Assembly: GCF_011300875.1 (NCBI RefSeq)
Contig: NZ_CP049862.1
Location: 310,001 to 374,000 of the forward strand
DNA: 64,000 bases
Direction of reading: 5' to 3'
Origin: Sanguibacter sp. HDW7
GTDB lineage: Bacteria > Actinomycetota > Actinomycetes > Actinomycetales > Cellulomonadaceae
Shown: piece by piece, positions 24,301 to 34,998 of the stretch
How positions within the stretch are numbered: position 1 is the first letter of the stretch
Layout of the letters: each line of letters begins with the position of its first letter
The notes under the pieces: generated by a model
The model's input: only the letters and a program-made list of their open reading frames with translations
Database searches by the model: none
Told to the model about the DNA's origin: nothing
Translations under genes and position numbers: made by a program

Positions 24301-24513
24301 GCCGCCCTCGCTGGCCGCGGCGCCGCCGCCCACCCGCGCACGTCGAGCGCCGACGAGCCGCCTCACGACGACGCGCCGCCGCCCGAGGAGCCGTCGTACG
24401 ACGACTACGAGGACTCGGTGCCGTTCACTGAGACGACGCTCATGGGTGTGCCGCTCGTCGTGCAGATCCTCGGCGCGACGGTCCTCGAGGAGACGAACGA
24501 CACCGACGCCTGA
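21322..24513 (+). CDS. dnaX: DNA polymerase III subunits γ and τ
   Basis: 1063 residues from a GTG. The clamp-loader ATPase is at residues 1 to about 370: Walker A GPRGCGKT (44-51), a Cys cluster (NCHENTD, CGVCPSC), DEAH-type Walker B ILDEAHM, and the sensor region ATTEPDKVIGTIRSR. A very long Ala/Pro/Glu-rich segment follows (about 390-675, with repeats such as DDAPPPWD), interrupted by a compact domain (about 675-770, LRRRWDEVLATLSDLKKATW, the τ domain V-like polymerase-binding part) and another disordered tail. The length is well above the usual 600-850. No obvious frameshift site for γ was noticed. Confidence 0.95.
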   Translation: MTTALYRRYRPDSFADVVGQEHVTAPLRQALRSNRVNHAYLFSGPRGCGKTTSARILARILNCHENTDATPTDTPCGVCPSCVDLATGGPGSLDVVEIDAASHGGVDDARELRERATFSPTRDRFKIFILDEAHMVTPQGFNALLKIVEEPPAYLKFIFATTEPDKVIGTIRSRTHHYPFRLVPPDVMVPLLEKLCAAEGAPVGSGVLPLVVRAGGGSVRDTLSVMDQLIAGSGPEGVDYELAVALLGYTHATLLDDAVESVASRDGAALFRVVDRVVGSGHEPRRFVEDVLERLRDLVVIAVSGDDAAAVLRDVPADQLDRMRSQAAAMGVAELSRAADLTNDALTSMSGATSPRMHLELLCARLLLPAAAGGEQSLASRLDRLERGLGPAAAAAVADGSSAGAVAAPAVAGAPGVSAAPREEFAPAASRGDAGRGASAARAALAAATGRGPAAPAASPAPVAAAPAPAAAPAPAAREDDAPPPWDVPVAEGAPADVPSSAPAVAPATAVAPDVASTPSAASADAAAPAPAVHDDDAPPPWDEPEPEAAHAPVAAREPGPAAAEPAAVVDAAPEPATPAAPEPAPTPVVDSTPEPVHEPAAPAAHEPAAPVPVPVPEPVVVPAAEPAAALALAPAPSQAPEPMPEPAAPAAEENRAPATGAGEDSETLRRRWDEVLATLSDLKKATWVLVKDNSRVAELTPTTLRLAFTAPGLVAAFRNGPHSALVQQAVKETLGYDVRVEGEVQGDGPASAARPQAAAVAAPVTRAHAPVDEVPARHDDARAPRSQGPGDDHGQASHAPQDLPEPPADPDPFGATDPTGDTDPFGGPDLSHDSSEAGGHIPDGERTAASSATPSAEPAQQPATAVRAPAPAQASAVPAPPAEPQVVDSWDVVPVGTWTRDEPAAPAPVNPAPTDVTWDVVPVGSSAAEPTATTEAAPSPAPAADPWASVVERIVAEPQTRHEPAPSAPVAARPASSSTSSAPLTGAAAARAAALAGRGAAAHPRTSSADEPPHDDAPPPEEPSYDDYEDSVPFTETTLMGVPLVVQILGATVLEETNDTDA

Positions 24514-24569
24514 CCTGCGCCGCCGAGCGGCGGACGGGCGATGTCCGGGGCTCCGGATAGGCTCGGGGC

Positions 24570-25169
24570 GTGTACGAAGGAGCGGTCCAGGACCTCATCG
24601 ACGAGCTCGGGCGTCTGCCCGGGGTCGGCCCCAAGAGCGCGCAGCGCATCGCGTTCCACCTCCTCGCGGCGGACGCGGACGACGTGCGTCGTCTTGTCGA
24701 CGCCCTCACGCAGGTCAAGGCCCGCGTGAAGTTCTGCGAGGTGTGCGGCAACGTCGCGGAGGAGGAACGCTGCCGCGTGTGCCGCGACCCGCGGCGCAGC
24801 CCGTCGGTCATCTGCGTCGTCGAGGAGCCCAAGGACGTCGTCGCGATCGAGCGCACGCGCGAGTTCCGCGGGACCTACCACGTGCTCGGCGGGGCCATCA
24901 ACCCGATCGACAACGTCGGCCCTGACGACCTGCGGATCTCTCAGCTCATGTCGCGCCTCGCGGACGGGCAGGTCACCGAGGTCATCCTCGCGACCGACCC
25001 CAACGTCGAGGGCGAGGCGACGGCCACGTACCTCGCGCGCCTCCTCGGCCCCATGGGCCTGAGGGTCACTCGCCTCGCGTCCGGGCTGCCGGTCGGGGGA
25101 GACTTGGAGTACGCCGACGAGGTCACCCTCGGCCGAGCGTTCGAAGGACGGAGGGTCGTCCATGGCTGA
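24570..25169 (+). CDS. recR: Recombination mediator RecR
   Basis: 199 residues from a GTG. HhH motif ([18 protein letters not shown]), zinc finger ([16 protein letters not shown]), and the Toprim domain ([51 protein letters not shown]). It works with RecF/RecO to load RecA at gaps. Downstream of dnaX as in most bacteria; overlaps the DUF5063 gene by eight bases. Confidence 0.97.
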   Translation: MYEGAVQDLIDELGRLPGVGPKSAQRIAFHLLAADADDVRRLVDALTQVKARVKFCEVCGNVAEEERCRVCRDPRRSPSVICVVEEPKDVVAIERTREFRGTYHVLGGAINPIDNVGPDDLRISQLMSRLADGQVTEVILATDPNVEGEATATYLARLLGPMGLRVTRLASGLPVGGDLEYADEVTLGRAFEGRRVVHG

Positions 25170-25752
25170 CGACGTACGCATGACGCTCCCGGGCGGTGTC
25201 ACCGAGGTCGGGGCGGCCTTCGCCGAGCAGGCGTCGAACTTCGTCGCGACGGTCACGCACGTCGCGTCGGGCGCGACTCCCGAGGCCGCGATCCCCGTGC
25301 TGCTCCTCGCGACGACCGACGTCCTCGCGTCCGGCTCACGCCTCGGCGCGATGGTCGACGTCGTGCCGGCCGAGGAGTTCGAGCCAGACTCGGGGCCCGA
25401 CACCGACGTCGAGCCGCTCCGTGTCGCGCTCGCGCTCATCCTCGACGGGCTCGACTCGTACCCGGAGGTCGTCGATCCGGTCCTCGGTGCGGAGCTCGAC
25501 ACGACGAGCCTCTCCGACGGCCTCGCCGAGATCACTCTCGCCCTCACGCAGGGCCTCGCCCACCACGAGGCCGGCCACCCGGCCGAGGCCCTGTGGTGGT
25601 GGCAGTTCTCCTACCTGTCCGGCTGGGGCGCGACCGCCGCGTCGGCGGCGCGCGTCCTCGCGTCGATCCTCGGTCACCTGCGGCTCGACGTCGACGACGA
25701 CGTCGCTGCCGAGGCCGAGTACGACGCGTTGCAGCGACACACGACCGGATGA
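25162..25752 (+). CDS. DUF5063-family protein
   Basis: 196 residues, mainly helical and acidic. The pattern [41 protein letters not shown] with tryptophan-rich LWWWQFSYL is characteristic of DUF5063, which in Actinobacteria is commonly found right after recR. Function unknown. Sandwiched between recR and a permease gene with overlapping ends, so the three are co-translated. Confidence 0.85.
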   Translation: MADDVRMTLPGGVTEVGAAFAEQASNFVATVTHVASGATPEAAIPVLLLATTDVLASGSRLGAMVDVVPAEEFEPDSGPDTDVEPLRVALALILDGLDSYPEVVDPVLGAELDTTSLSDGLAEITLALTQGLAHHEAGHPAEALWWWQFSYLSGWGATAASAARVLASILGHLRLDVDDDVAAEAEYDALQRHTTG

Positions 25753-26534
25753 CGACGGGCGGCCTCGATCTCTCGACGACGACGGTCCTGCTCCTCGTCG
25801 TCGCCGGCTTCGCCGCCGGCTGGATCGATGCCGTCGTCGGCGGGGGCGGGCTCGTCCAGCTGCCCGCGCTCCTGCTCGTGCCGGGCATCAGTCCCGTGCA
25901 GGCGCTGGCGACCAACAAGCTTGCGGGCATCATGGGCACGTCCGTCGCCGCCGTGACCTTCTACCGGCGGGTGGGGCCCGACCTGCGGACGGCCGCGCCC
26001 ATGGCGGTGTGCGCGTTCGGCGGAGCGGTCGGCGGGGCGGCCCTCGCGAGCCGCATCCCCGCCGAGCTCTTCACACCGATCATCCTCGTCGTGCTCATCG
26101 GCGTCGCCGCCTGGACCATCGCCCGGCCCTCGCTCGGCAGCTCCTCGGCGCTGCGGTGGGAGGGCAACCGGCACGTCCTCACCGCGGCGGCCGTCGGTCT
26201 CGCGATCGGCGCGTATGACGGGCTGCTCGGGCCCGGCACGGGGACGTTCCTCGTCATCAGCCTCGTCGGACTTCTCGGGTACGCGTTCCTGCCCGCGTCC
26301 GCGATCGCGAAGATCGTCAACTTCGCGACCAACGCGGGCGCTCTCGTCTTCTTCGTGCCGCACGGCGCCGTCCTGTGGGGACTGGGTCTCGTCGTCGGCG
26401 CCGCGAACCTCTGCGGCGGCTACCTCGGTGCGCGCATGGCCGTCGCCAAGGGTTCCGGGTTCGTGCGCGGGGCCTTCATCGTCGTCGTGTCCGTGCTCGT
26501 CGTACGCCTCGGCTGGCAGGTGCTCGCGGGCTGA
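25749..26534 (+). CDS. TSUP (TauE/SafE)-family membrane permease
   Basis: 261 residues, about eight hydrophobic helices. The two internal repeats of the family are visible: AGFAAGWIDAVVGGGGLVQL with LATNKLAGIMGTSVAA, and VGLAIGAYDGLLGPGTGTFL with KIVNFATNAGALVFF. Members export sulphite, sulphoacetate or similar organosulphur anions. The substrate is not determinable. Coupled to the DUF5063 gene by ATGA. Confidence 0.9.
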   Translation: MTTGGLDLSTTTVLLLVVAGFAAGWIDAVVGGGGLVQLPALLLVPGISPVQALATNKLAGIMGTSVAAVTFYRRVGPDLRTAAPMAVCAFGGAVGGAALASRIPAELFTPIILVVLIGVAAWTIARPSLGSSSALRWEGNRHVLTAAAVGLAIGAYDGLLGPGTGTFLVISLVGLLGYAFLPASAIAKIVNFATNAGALVFFVPHGAVLWGLGLVVGAANLCGGYLGARMAVAKGSGFVRGAFIVVVSVLVVRLGWQVLAG

Positions 26535-26680
26535 CCTGCGGGGGTGTCGAGCGCTATGCCGTGGGCGTAACTGCTTCACCCTTCGGTCGTCCGACGGGGG
26601 CTGACCTGTGGACGGTCGCGGAGTACCGTGGGTCGCAGGTCGCGCGCGACGGGCGTGCGTCGGGTGGAAGGAGGTGCCGC

Positions 26681-26866
26681 ATGGGCATCGATGACCTCGC
26701 CGCAAAGGCGAAGGATGCACTGGCGGAGCACGGCGACAAGGTCTCGGACGGCCTCGAGAAGGCAGCCGAGTTCGTGAAGTCGAAGACGTCCGACGACGTC
26801 GACGCCAAGATCGACTCTGCGGTCGACGCCGCCCAGGGCTTCATCGCCAAGCAGCAGCAGGCCTGA
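26681..26866 (+). CDS. Rv0909-type putative antitoxin (solitary)
   Basis: 61 residues with a perfect GGAAGGAGGTG ribosome-binding site. MGIDDLAAKAKDALAEHGDK and DDVDAKIDSAVDAAQGF match the small Lys/Asp-rich 'Rv0909 family putative TA system antitoxin'. No adjacent toxin is present, as is common for this family, so the antitoxin label may be only nominal. A terminator follows. Confidence 0.78.
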   Translation: MGIDDLAAKAKDALAEHGDKVSDGLEKAAEFVKSKTSDDVDAKIDSAVDAAQGFIAKQQQA

Positions 26867-26880
26867 GATCCAGCCCAGAC

Positions 26881-26910
26881 GCCCGCACCCCCGATGACGG
26901 CGGTGCGGGC
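26881..26910 (+). terminator. Terminator after the Rv0909-type gene
   Basis: GCCCGCACC and GGTGCGGGC form a 9-bp stem around a 12-nt loop, 15 bp after the stop codon. Confidence 0.7.
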
Positions 26911-27110
26911 GTCGTGCTGTCCCCTTCGTGCGACTCGTAGGTCCGGAGCGCCGTTCGATGGTGCTGGAGACCTACGGGGTGGAAGTGAGGTGGGGTCCGG
27001 GGGGCGGACGGAGCGTGCGGGACGGTCGGGTCCGCCGCTACGATCGGGGCGTTCGAACAAGCATCTGGTGGACGTTTAGATCAACGGGACCAGGGACGAA
27101 AAGAGCACAC

Positions 27111-29473
<2,363 letters not shown>

Positions 29474-29485
29474 GCCCGCACATCG

Positions 29486-29518
29486 ATCGGCCCCCGTTCC
29501 GGGATGCGGAACGGGGGC
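29486..29518. terminator. Terminator of the lysC-asd operon
   Basis: CGGCCCCCGTTCCG and CGGAACGGGGGCCG make a 14-bp perfect hairpin beginning 13 bp after the asd stop. Confidence 0.8.
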
Positions 29519-29569
29519 CGACGCGCGCCTGCGGGTGACCGGGACGGTGGTAGTCAGGGTCGCCCGGGC

Positions 29570-29974
29570 TCAGGAGGTGGTTCGGAGAGCGACGGCCTTG
29601 AGGGTCGCGTACTCGTCCGCGGTGATGGCGCCCGCGTCGAGGAGGTTCTTCGCACGCGAGATCTCGTCGATCGCGCCACCGCCGGCGACGGACCGGATGT
29701 ACTCTTCCGTCGAGGTCCTGGCCTCGGATGCATGGACGACAGCGCGCTCGCCCATGCCGCGGCCGCGAACGACGAGGTAGACGAGCGCGGTGAGGACGGG
29801 TGTCGTGACGAGGAAGAAGACCCAGATGGCCTTCGCGAGTCCGCCGAGCTCCCGGTCGCGGAAGACGTCTCCGATGATCGAGAAGATCACCATGAGGTAC
29901 GAGATCAGGAGGAACACGGCGAGGAACCACCAGATCGTGGTGCCGATCGTGCTCCAGAAGGACGGGATGTTCAT
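29570..29974 (-). CDS. Membrane protein with PLDc_N-like head and SHOCT tail
   Basis: 134 residues from MNIPSFWSTIGTTI with a GGAG ribosome-binding site. Two transmembrane helices (TTIWWFLAVFLLISYLMVIF; IWVFFLVTTPVLTALVYLVV) as in the N-terminal domain of cardiolipin-synthase-like proteins, then EISRAKNLLDAGAITADEYA, a SHOCT short C-terminal domain. Function unknown, though such proteins occur widely in Actinobacteria. Converges with asd across the terminator. Confidence 0.82.
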   Translation of the reverse strand: MNIPSFWSTIGTTIWWFLAVFLLISYLMVIFSIIGDVFRDRELGGLAKAIWVFFLVTTPVLTALVYLVVRGRGMGERAVVHASEARTSTEEYIRSVAGGGAIDEISRAKNLLDAGAITADEYATLKAVALRTTS

Positions 29975-30265
29975 GTGGTGCTCCTTGCAGCCTGTGGGCG
30001 GTGGTGTGAGCGCCCGCAGTGCGCGGGTGCATGCGGGCTCGTGCTGACGACGGTCCACGGGCCTCGATCATGATAGGAACCGCAGTTGCCGCAACACCCC
30101 GAGAACGAGGGGCGGGCCCCGACCGGAACGGCCCATGGGGCGGTCGAAACCCCTCGATCCAGGGGCTGTGGACGCCCTGGCAGCGAGACGGTCGGCGAGT
30201 GGCTTCCTCGCATGCCGCCGACCCGTCACAATGGGGCGCAGACGAATGACATCGAGGAGGTTGCC
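29975..30265. other. Divergent intergenic region, 291 bp
   Basis: Between the leftward SHOCT gene and the rightward response-regulator gene. It contains both ribosome-binding sites and some dyads but no confident promoter; CACAAT at about 30227 is a possible -10 for the two-component genes. No coding sequence supported. Confidence 0.3.
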
Positions 30266-30907
30266 GTGGTGGCTCGAGCGCGGATCGGGGTGGTCGACGA
30301 CCACCCGTCCGTCATCCTCGGCGTGAGCGCGATCCTCAACGTCAGCGCCGATCTCGTCGTCTCAGCGTGGGGACCGACGGTCGACTCGGTTCTCGTGCAG
30401 GACGAAGGTCTCGATCTTGTCCTGCTCGATCTTGTCCTCGGCGACGGATCGACCCCGACGCTCAACGTGGCGCAGCTGCGTGCGGCGGGTGTTCCGGTGC
30501 TCGCGTTCACGAGCGGTGACCGTCCGTCGACGATCCGTGAGGCGGGCCGAGCCGGGGCCGTCGGTATGGTGAGGAAGTCGGAGACACCGACGGCCGTCCT
30601 CGCCGCGGTGAGGGGAGCTTTGCGCGGTGAGGTTGTGGCGACCTCTGACTGGGCCGCGGCGCTCGATCACGACACCGACTTCGTCACGGCGCGCCTGTCC
30701 GACCGTGAGGCTGAGGTGCTCGCACTGTACGCGTCGGGCGAGACCGCAGAGCGTGTCGCGCGCACCTTGTTCATCTCCCGGCAGACGGTTCTTGACCATC
30801 TGCGGCGTATCCGCGCGAAGTATGCGGCGGTTGATCGCACGGCGCCGACGAAGATCGACCTGTTCCACCGCGCTGTCGAGGACGGGCTCGTCCCGCCCGG
30901 CGGGTGA
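30266..30907 (+). CDS. NarL/LuxR-family response regulator
   Basis: 213 residues from a GTG with GAGGAGG five bases upstream. Receiver: acidic pair D11-D12, phosphoacceptor D55 in LVLLDLVLGD, and K in MVRKSETP. The C-terminal LuxR HTH is TARLSDREAEVLALYASGE with VARTLFISRQTVLDHLRRIR. It is paired with the histidine kinase overlapping its stop. Target genes unknown. Confidence 0.92.
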   Translation: MVARARIGVVDDHPSVILGVSAILNVSADLVVSAWGPTVDSVLVQDEGLDLVLLDLVLGDGSTPTLNVAQLRAAGVPVLAFTSGDRPSTIREAGRAGAVGMVRKSETPTAVLAAVRGALRGEVVATSDWAAALDHDTDFVTARLSDREAEVLALYASGETAERVARTLFISRQTVLDHLRRIRAKYAAVDRTAPTKIDLFHRAVEDGLVPPGG

Positions 30908-32094
30908 GCACACGGTCTGCCACTACCGAGGACGCGGCTCGCGCGCGTCTCACGGACCGGGTTGACCGGACGGTGGCGCGCCTTGTCGCGGGAGGGGGCG
31001 TCGTGCTCGTCGTCGGGGAGGCGCTTCCGGGGTACCTGGCGCCGGATCGATACGCGGCGTGGTGGAACGTGCTGGGCGCCGTGCTCGTCGCCGCGACACT
31101 CGTTGTCGCTGTGGTTCCCCGACAACTCGGTACGTGGACCTTTACGGCGCTGTGCGTGGGCATCCCGATTCTCAGTGCGGTTCTCAACGCTGCGACCTTT
31201 GTGGCCTTCGAGGGGCCGGACGCCGATGCGGCGGTGCCGTGGGTCTGGGCGCTCGAGCCGATCGCCGTGAGCTTGCTTGCGCTGCGTGTTCCGGTCGTGT
31301 GGGCCGTCAGCGCGGCGCTCGGAGCCGCGCTGCTGCCGACGGCCTCGGGTCTCCTCGTGCTCGGGCACGTGCCGGAAGCGGTCCTCGTGCTCACGCCCTG
31401 GCACCTCGCGAACGTCGCGTTCGTCGTCATCTTCGCCGGGATCCGCGTGCGTCTGAGGGCGTTCGGGGAGAGCGAGGAAGCCGCACGTCGCGGCGCTGAG
31501 GAGCACGCCCGCGCCGAGTCTGAGGTGCGGCGGCTCGCGGCTCTCGGGCTGCTCGTGCACGACGAGGTGCTTACCGTGCTCGCGGTTGCTGCGACAACTG
31601 GGCGCGACGGCGGGGATGCGGTGTCCGACGCCCTGCGCGTCGAGGCGCGTCATGGGCTCGGACTGCTCGGCGGAGCTCCCGCGGGGCGCACAGCAGTTGC
31701 GGGATCCTCTGGTCAGGTCGCCGCGTCGCTCTCCGCGTCACTGCGCCGCATCGACCCGACGATCGTGCTCGACGTCGAGACGCTCGACGCGTCACCCCCG
31801 CCGCCGGACGTCGTCGACGTGCTTGCACGGGCCGCTGCGGAGGCGGTCCGCAACAGCCTGCGCCATGCCGGCGAGGGCGTGACGCGGCGCGTCGCCGTGC
31901 GGGTGGGTGGGCTGTCGGTCGGCGTCGTCGTCCGGGACGACGGCTGCGGGTTCACAGACCTCGAGGGACGCGACGGCAGACTCGGGGTGCGTGAGGGCAT
32001 TCTCGCGCGCGTGCGCGCGATGCCCGGCGGGACCGCCGAGCTGCGTTCCGCTCCCGGAGCCGGGACAACGGTGCTGCTGGGGTGGTCCGCATGA
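30904..32094 (+). CDS. Sensor histidine kinase, HPK7-like
   Basis: 396 residues. Five to six membrane helices (about 28-180) without a recognisable ligand domain, a short coiled coil, phosphoacceptor H219 in LGLLVHDEVLTVLA, and the HATPase_c domain (AEAVRNSLRHAGEG N box; VVVRDDGCGF G1). GTG start overlaps the response-regulator stop. The signal is probably envelope- or membrane-related. Confidence 0.9.
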   Translation: MSTRSATTEDAARARLTDRVDRTVARLVAGGGVVLVVGEALPGYLAPDRYAAWWNVLGAVLVAATLVVAVVPRQLGTWTFTALCVGIPILSAVLNAATFVAFEGPDADAAVPWVWALEPIAVSLLALRVPVVWAVSAALGAALLPTASGLLVLGHVPEAVLVLTPWHLANVAFVVIFAGIRVRLRAFGESEEAARRGAEEHARAESEVRRLAALGLLVHDEVLTVLAVAATTGRDGGDAVSDALRVEARHGLGLLGGAPAGRTAVAGSSGQVAASLSASLRRIDPTIVLDVETLDASPPPPDVVDVLARAAAEAVRNSLRHAGEGVTRRVAVRVGGLSVGVVVRDDGCGFTDLEGRDGRLGVREGILARVRAMPGGTAELRSAPGAGTTVLLGWSA

Positions 32095-33143
32095 GTCGGA
32101 GCGTGGACGCCGCGACTGTCGCGGCGGGCAGTGCCGGGGCCGGAATGGGGATCACGTCCACGCGCTGGGTGCTGTGCGCGGTCTGGGGGCTCGGGATCCT
32201 CACGGCGGTGATCGACGCACGTCTCGGACGGCCGAGTGTCGCGAGTCCGCTCGCGTTCGCGACCTTGCTCGGTGGGGTGTGGGCGATCTCGACGCCGGGT
32301 ACTGACGTCCTTGGTCGCGGGCGTGCCTTGCTCGTCATCGCCGGAGCGCTCGCGACGGTGACGGTCGTCGCGACGACAGGTCCGGCTCAGGGCCGGACGT
32401 GGCTCGTCGACCTGTCCGGGTACCTGCTCGCGCTGCTCGTCGCGCGCGGAAATGGGCGGACTGGCGCCGCGGGTTTCGTCGCCTTCTCGGCGATCCTCAT
32501 GGTCTGGGTCGCGCAGGGCGGGTCCCAGGCGCCGCTCGGCGAGGTGCTCGGAGCCCCCGTGCTCGCGCTCGCCGGCGGCGTGGTCTGGCACCTGGTGCTG
32601 CGGAGGGCTGTCACGCGCGAGCGTGCGCACCGGTCGGAGGCTGCACGGGCAGCGTCCGACGCCCGGATTGCGCGGCGCGCCGTAGATGCCGACAGGCTGG
32701 AGATCGCGGCGATCAACGACGTCGTCGCGCCGGTGCTCCGCCGGATCCTCGACGGAGGGGTGCCGGACGCCGCGTCACGGCTCGACGCCGCCGTCGCGGA
32801 GGCGACCGTGCGCGACCGTATCCGTTCGCCGTGGGAGCCTGGCGGGGCGCTCGACCTGTGCGTCGAGGATCGCCGACGTGCCGGGATCGTCGTCGTGCAG
32901 ATCGGCGAGCGGACCGGACCGCGCGCAGCCATGCCGTCCGCGCTCGCGGACCGTCTCGTGGCGATCGTCGCGCCTGTGCGCACCGGTCGCGTCACCGTGC
33001 GGACGCTTCCGCCCGGGCGGGGCGTCGCGATGACTGTCGTCGTCGACGACGGTGCGACGGTGTCGCGGACCGCCGTCTCGATCGACGGCACGGTGGTCGA
33101 CGAGTCGCGGCACGGCTACAGCGGCCAGATGAGCGGGACGTAG
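32091..33143 (+). CDS. Membrane protein, degenerate kinase-like partner of the two-component pair
   Basis: 350 residues. The N-terminal half has about five membrane helices like the preceding kinase (WVLCAVWGLGILTAVIDARL; LLVIAGALATVTVVATTGPA). The cytoplasmic half (EIAAINDVVAPVLRRILDGG) occupies the place of the dimerisation helix but has no phosphoacceptor histidine, and no N or G box of an ATPase is seen. It may be a catalytically dead kinase or a dimer partner. Its last 28 bases overlap the end of the convergent 33116 gene. Confidence 0.7.
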   Translation: MSRSVDAATVAAGSAGAGMGITSTRWVLCAVWGLGILTAVIDARLGRPSVASPLAFATLLGGVWAISTPGTDVLGRGRALLVIAGALATVTVVATTGPAQGRTWLVDLSGYLLALLVARGNGRTGAAGFVAFSAILMVWVAQGGSQAPLGEVLGAPVLALAGGVVWHLVLRRAVTRERAHRSEAARAASDARIARRAVDADRLEIAAINDVVAPVLRRILDGGVPDAASRLDAAVAEATVRDRIRSPWEPGGALDLCVEDRRRAGIVVVQIGERTGPRAAMPSALADRLVAIVAPVRTGRVTVRTLPPGRGVAMTVVVDDGATVSRTAVSIDGTVVDESRHGYSGQMSGT

Positions 33144-34678
33144 AACACTGCAACGACGAGGTAGAGCAGCGCGAGAGGTAGCCCGCAACGGGCGTAGTCG
33201 CCGAAACGGTAGCGGCCAGGCTCCATGACCATGAGGTTCGCGGGGGTCGCTACCGGTGTGAGGAACGATGCTGCGCCCGCGACAGTGAGTGCCATGAGGA
33301 ACGGCAGCACCGAAGCGCCCGACGCGTCGGCGAGCGCGACCGCGATGGGCACGACGATGAGCACGGTCGCCGTGTTCGAGATGAGCTGGCCGAGGATGAG
33401 CGTGAGGACGACGATCGCGGCGAGCGCCGCGCGCGATCCTGCGTCCCCGACGATGTCGAGCAGGGCATCGGCGACCGTCTGGGCGGCGCCCGTCGTCGCG
33501 AAGGCGGTCGAGAGCGGGATCATGCCGGCGACGAGGACGACTGTCGTCCATGAGATGCCCCGGTAGGCCTGAGAGGGCGTGAGGACCCGCAGGAGCACGA
33601 GGGCGCTCGCCGCTCCGAGCGCGACGATCGATGCGGGGAGGAACCCGGTGACGAGAAGGATGACGGTCGCGGCGAGGACGACGAGGGTGCGTCGTGCTCC
33701 GGTGGCGAGCGGTACGGACCTGCGCAGGCGCTCAGGCGGGTCGACGACGAGCACCTCGGAGCCGTTCGAGGTGTGGCGGTCGAGGTCGGCCCACGAGCCG
33801 TCGAGAAGCAGGACGTCGCCAGCCCGGAGGGTCGAGTCGACTCCGTGGATCTCATCCTCGCCGCGACGGGCGGCGAGGATGACGAGGTCGCCGCTCGGGG
33901 TGAGCATGCCGGGGAATACGTGCGTACCGATGAGCGGGGAGCGTGGGGGGACGACGACCTCGGTGACGCCGTGGGTCGCGGTGAGCAGCTCGTGCGCAGG
34001 GTCGAGGTCGTACTCACGGCGCAGGGTGCGTGCGAGCTCCTGGACGTCGACCGGCGCGGTCGTCGCGTGGCGCTCCGGCAGCAGCCGTGGACCGAATGCG
34101 GTGAGGATGAGCATTGTCCCGACGAGCAGCGGGAGGCCGACGAGCGCGAACTCGAAGAACCCGAACGGCCGTGCGCCGGCGTCGACCGCGGCCTCGCTCA
34201 CGATGATGTTCACGGGGGTACCGGTGAGCGCGAGCAGGCTTCCGGCGTGCGCGGAGAACGCGATCGGCAGGAGCATCTGGGACGGCGCGATGCCGGCGCG
34301 GCTTGCGACGACGACGACGAGCGGCAGGAATGCTGCGACGGCGCCGTTGACGCTGATGAGAGCCGTCACGCCGGCGACGAGCAGGCAGAGCGTCAGCAGG
34401 AGCGGGACGCGGCGGGTCCCGGCCCTGCTGACGACGAGCTGGCCGAGCCATGCCGTCACGCCGGTGGCTTCGAGGGCCTCCGAGACGACGAAGAGCGCGG
34501 CGATGAAGATGACTGTCGGGTCGCCGAACCCCGCGAGGGCCTCGCCGAGCGTGAGGACGCCCGTGACATAGAGGGCGACCGAGACGCCGATGGCGACGAT
34601 CCCGAGCGGGATCCGGCCCGAGACGAACGCCAGGACGGCGACCCCGAGGATGACGAAGGTGGCGACGGCCGGGTCCAT
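33116..34678 (-). CDS. SLC13/DASS-type anion transporter with TrkA-C domain
   Basis: 520 residues, about 12 helices. GFGDPTVIFIAALFVVSEAL and NGAVAAFLPLVVVVASRAGI with LALTGTPVNIIVSEAAV are the first repeat; SNTATVLIVVPIAVALAD and LTPVATPANLMVMEPGRYRF the second. A TrkA-C-like domain (GVTEVVVPPRSPLIGTHVFP) lies in the middle loop. Probable substrates are sulphate or dicarboxylates. Convergent overlap with the kinase-like gene. Confidence 0.88.
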   Translation of the reverse strand: MDPAVATFVILGVAVLAFVSGRIPLGIVAIGVSVALYVTGVLTLGEALAGFGDPTVIFIAALFVVSEALEATGVTAWLGQLVVSRAGTRRVPLLLTLCLLVAGVTALISVNGAVAAFLPLVVVVASRAGIAPSQMLLPIAFSAHAGSLLALTGTPVNIIVSEAAVDAGARPFGFFEFALVGLPLLVGTMLILTAFGPRLLPERHATTAPVDVQELARTLRREYDLDPAHELLTATHGVTEVVVPPRSPLIGTHVFPGMLTPSGDLVILAARRGEDEIHGVDSTLRAGDVLLLDGSWADLDRHTSNGSEVLVVDPPERLRRSVPLATGARRTLVVLAATVILLVTGFLPASIVALGAASALVLLRVLTPSQAYRGISWTTVVLVAGMIPLSTAFATTGAAQTVADALLDIVGDAGSRAALAAIVVLTLILGQLISNTATVLIVVPIAVALADASGASVLPFLMALTVAGAASFLTPVATPANLMVMEPGRYRFGDYARCGLPLALLYLVVAVFYVPLIWPL

Positions 34679-34692
34679 CGGGGCCGGTCCTC

Positions 34693-34998
34693 CTAGATCC
34701 CGTGCGCGATGACGCGTTGCTTGGCGAGCTCGACCTCGGAGTCGGTAAGGATGCCCGCGCCGTGAAGGCTCGCGATCTGGGTGAGGAGCGTGATGGCGTC
34801 GTGCCCGGACGCTCCCGCGACGGGTGCCGCAGCGACGGGCGCTCCCGCGACGGGGCCCGCAGTGACGGGAACGGTGGCAGACGCGGCCTGCGCAGCGGCT
34901 GCGTCCTGCGCGGCCCACTGGGCCTGCTGACGACGCTGGGTGTTCCCGATGACGCGGGTGGCGACGGACGCGCGGGCGGCGGTGCGTAGGAGACTCAT
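34693..34998 (-). CDS. SHOCT-domain protein
   Basis: 101 residues: basic N terminus (MSLLRTAARASVATRVIGNT), Ala/Pro/Val-rich middle (PVTAGPVAGAPVAAAPVAGA) and a C-terminal SHOCT (LTQIASLHGAGILTDSEVEL). Together with the DUF6325 gene (ATGA overlap) it forms a pair found repeatedly in Actinobacteria, as far as I recall. Function unknown. Confidence 0.75.
   Translation of the reverse strand: MSLLRTAARASVATRVIGNTQRRQQAQWAAQDAAAAQAASATVPVTAGPVAGAPVAAAPVAGASGHDAITLLTQIASLHGAGILTDSEVELAKQRVIAHGI

Noticed and set aside
21118-24366. Leftward 1082-codon open frame across dnaX
   Set aside because: Antisense shadow of a GC-rich gene; Arg/Gly/Ser low-complexity sequence.
26928-26990. Third copy of the 55-bp structured repeat upstream of lysC
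   Set aside because: CGACTCGTAG matches one outer arm and a separate CGTAGGTC/GACCTACG dyad is present, but the rest does not align. Treated as coincidence.
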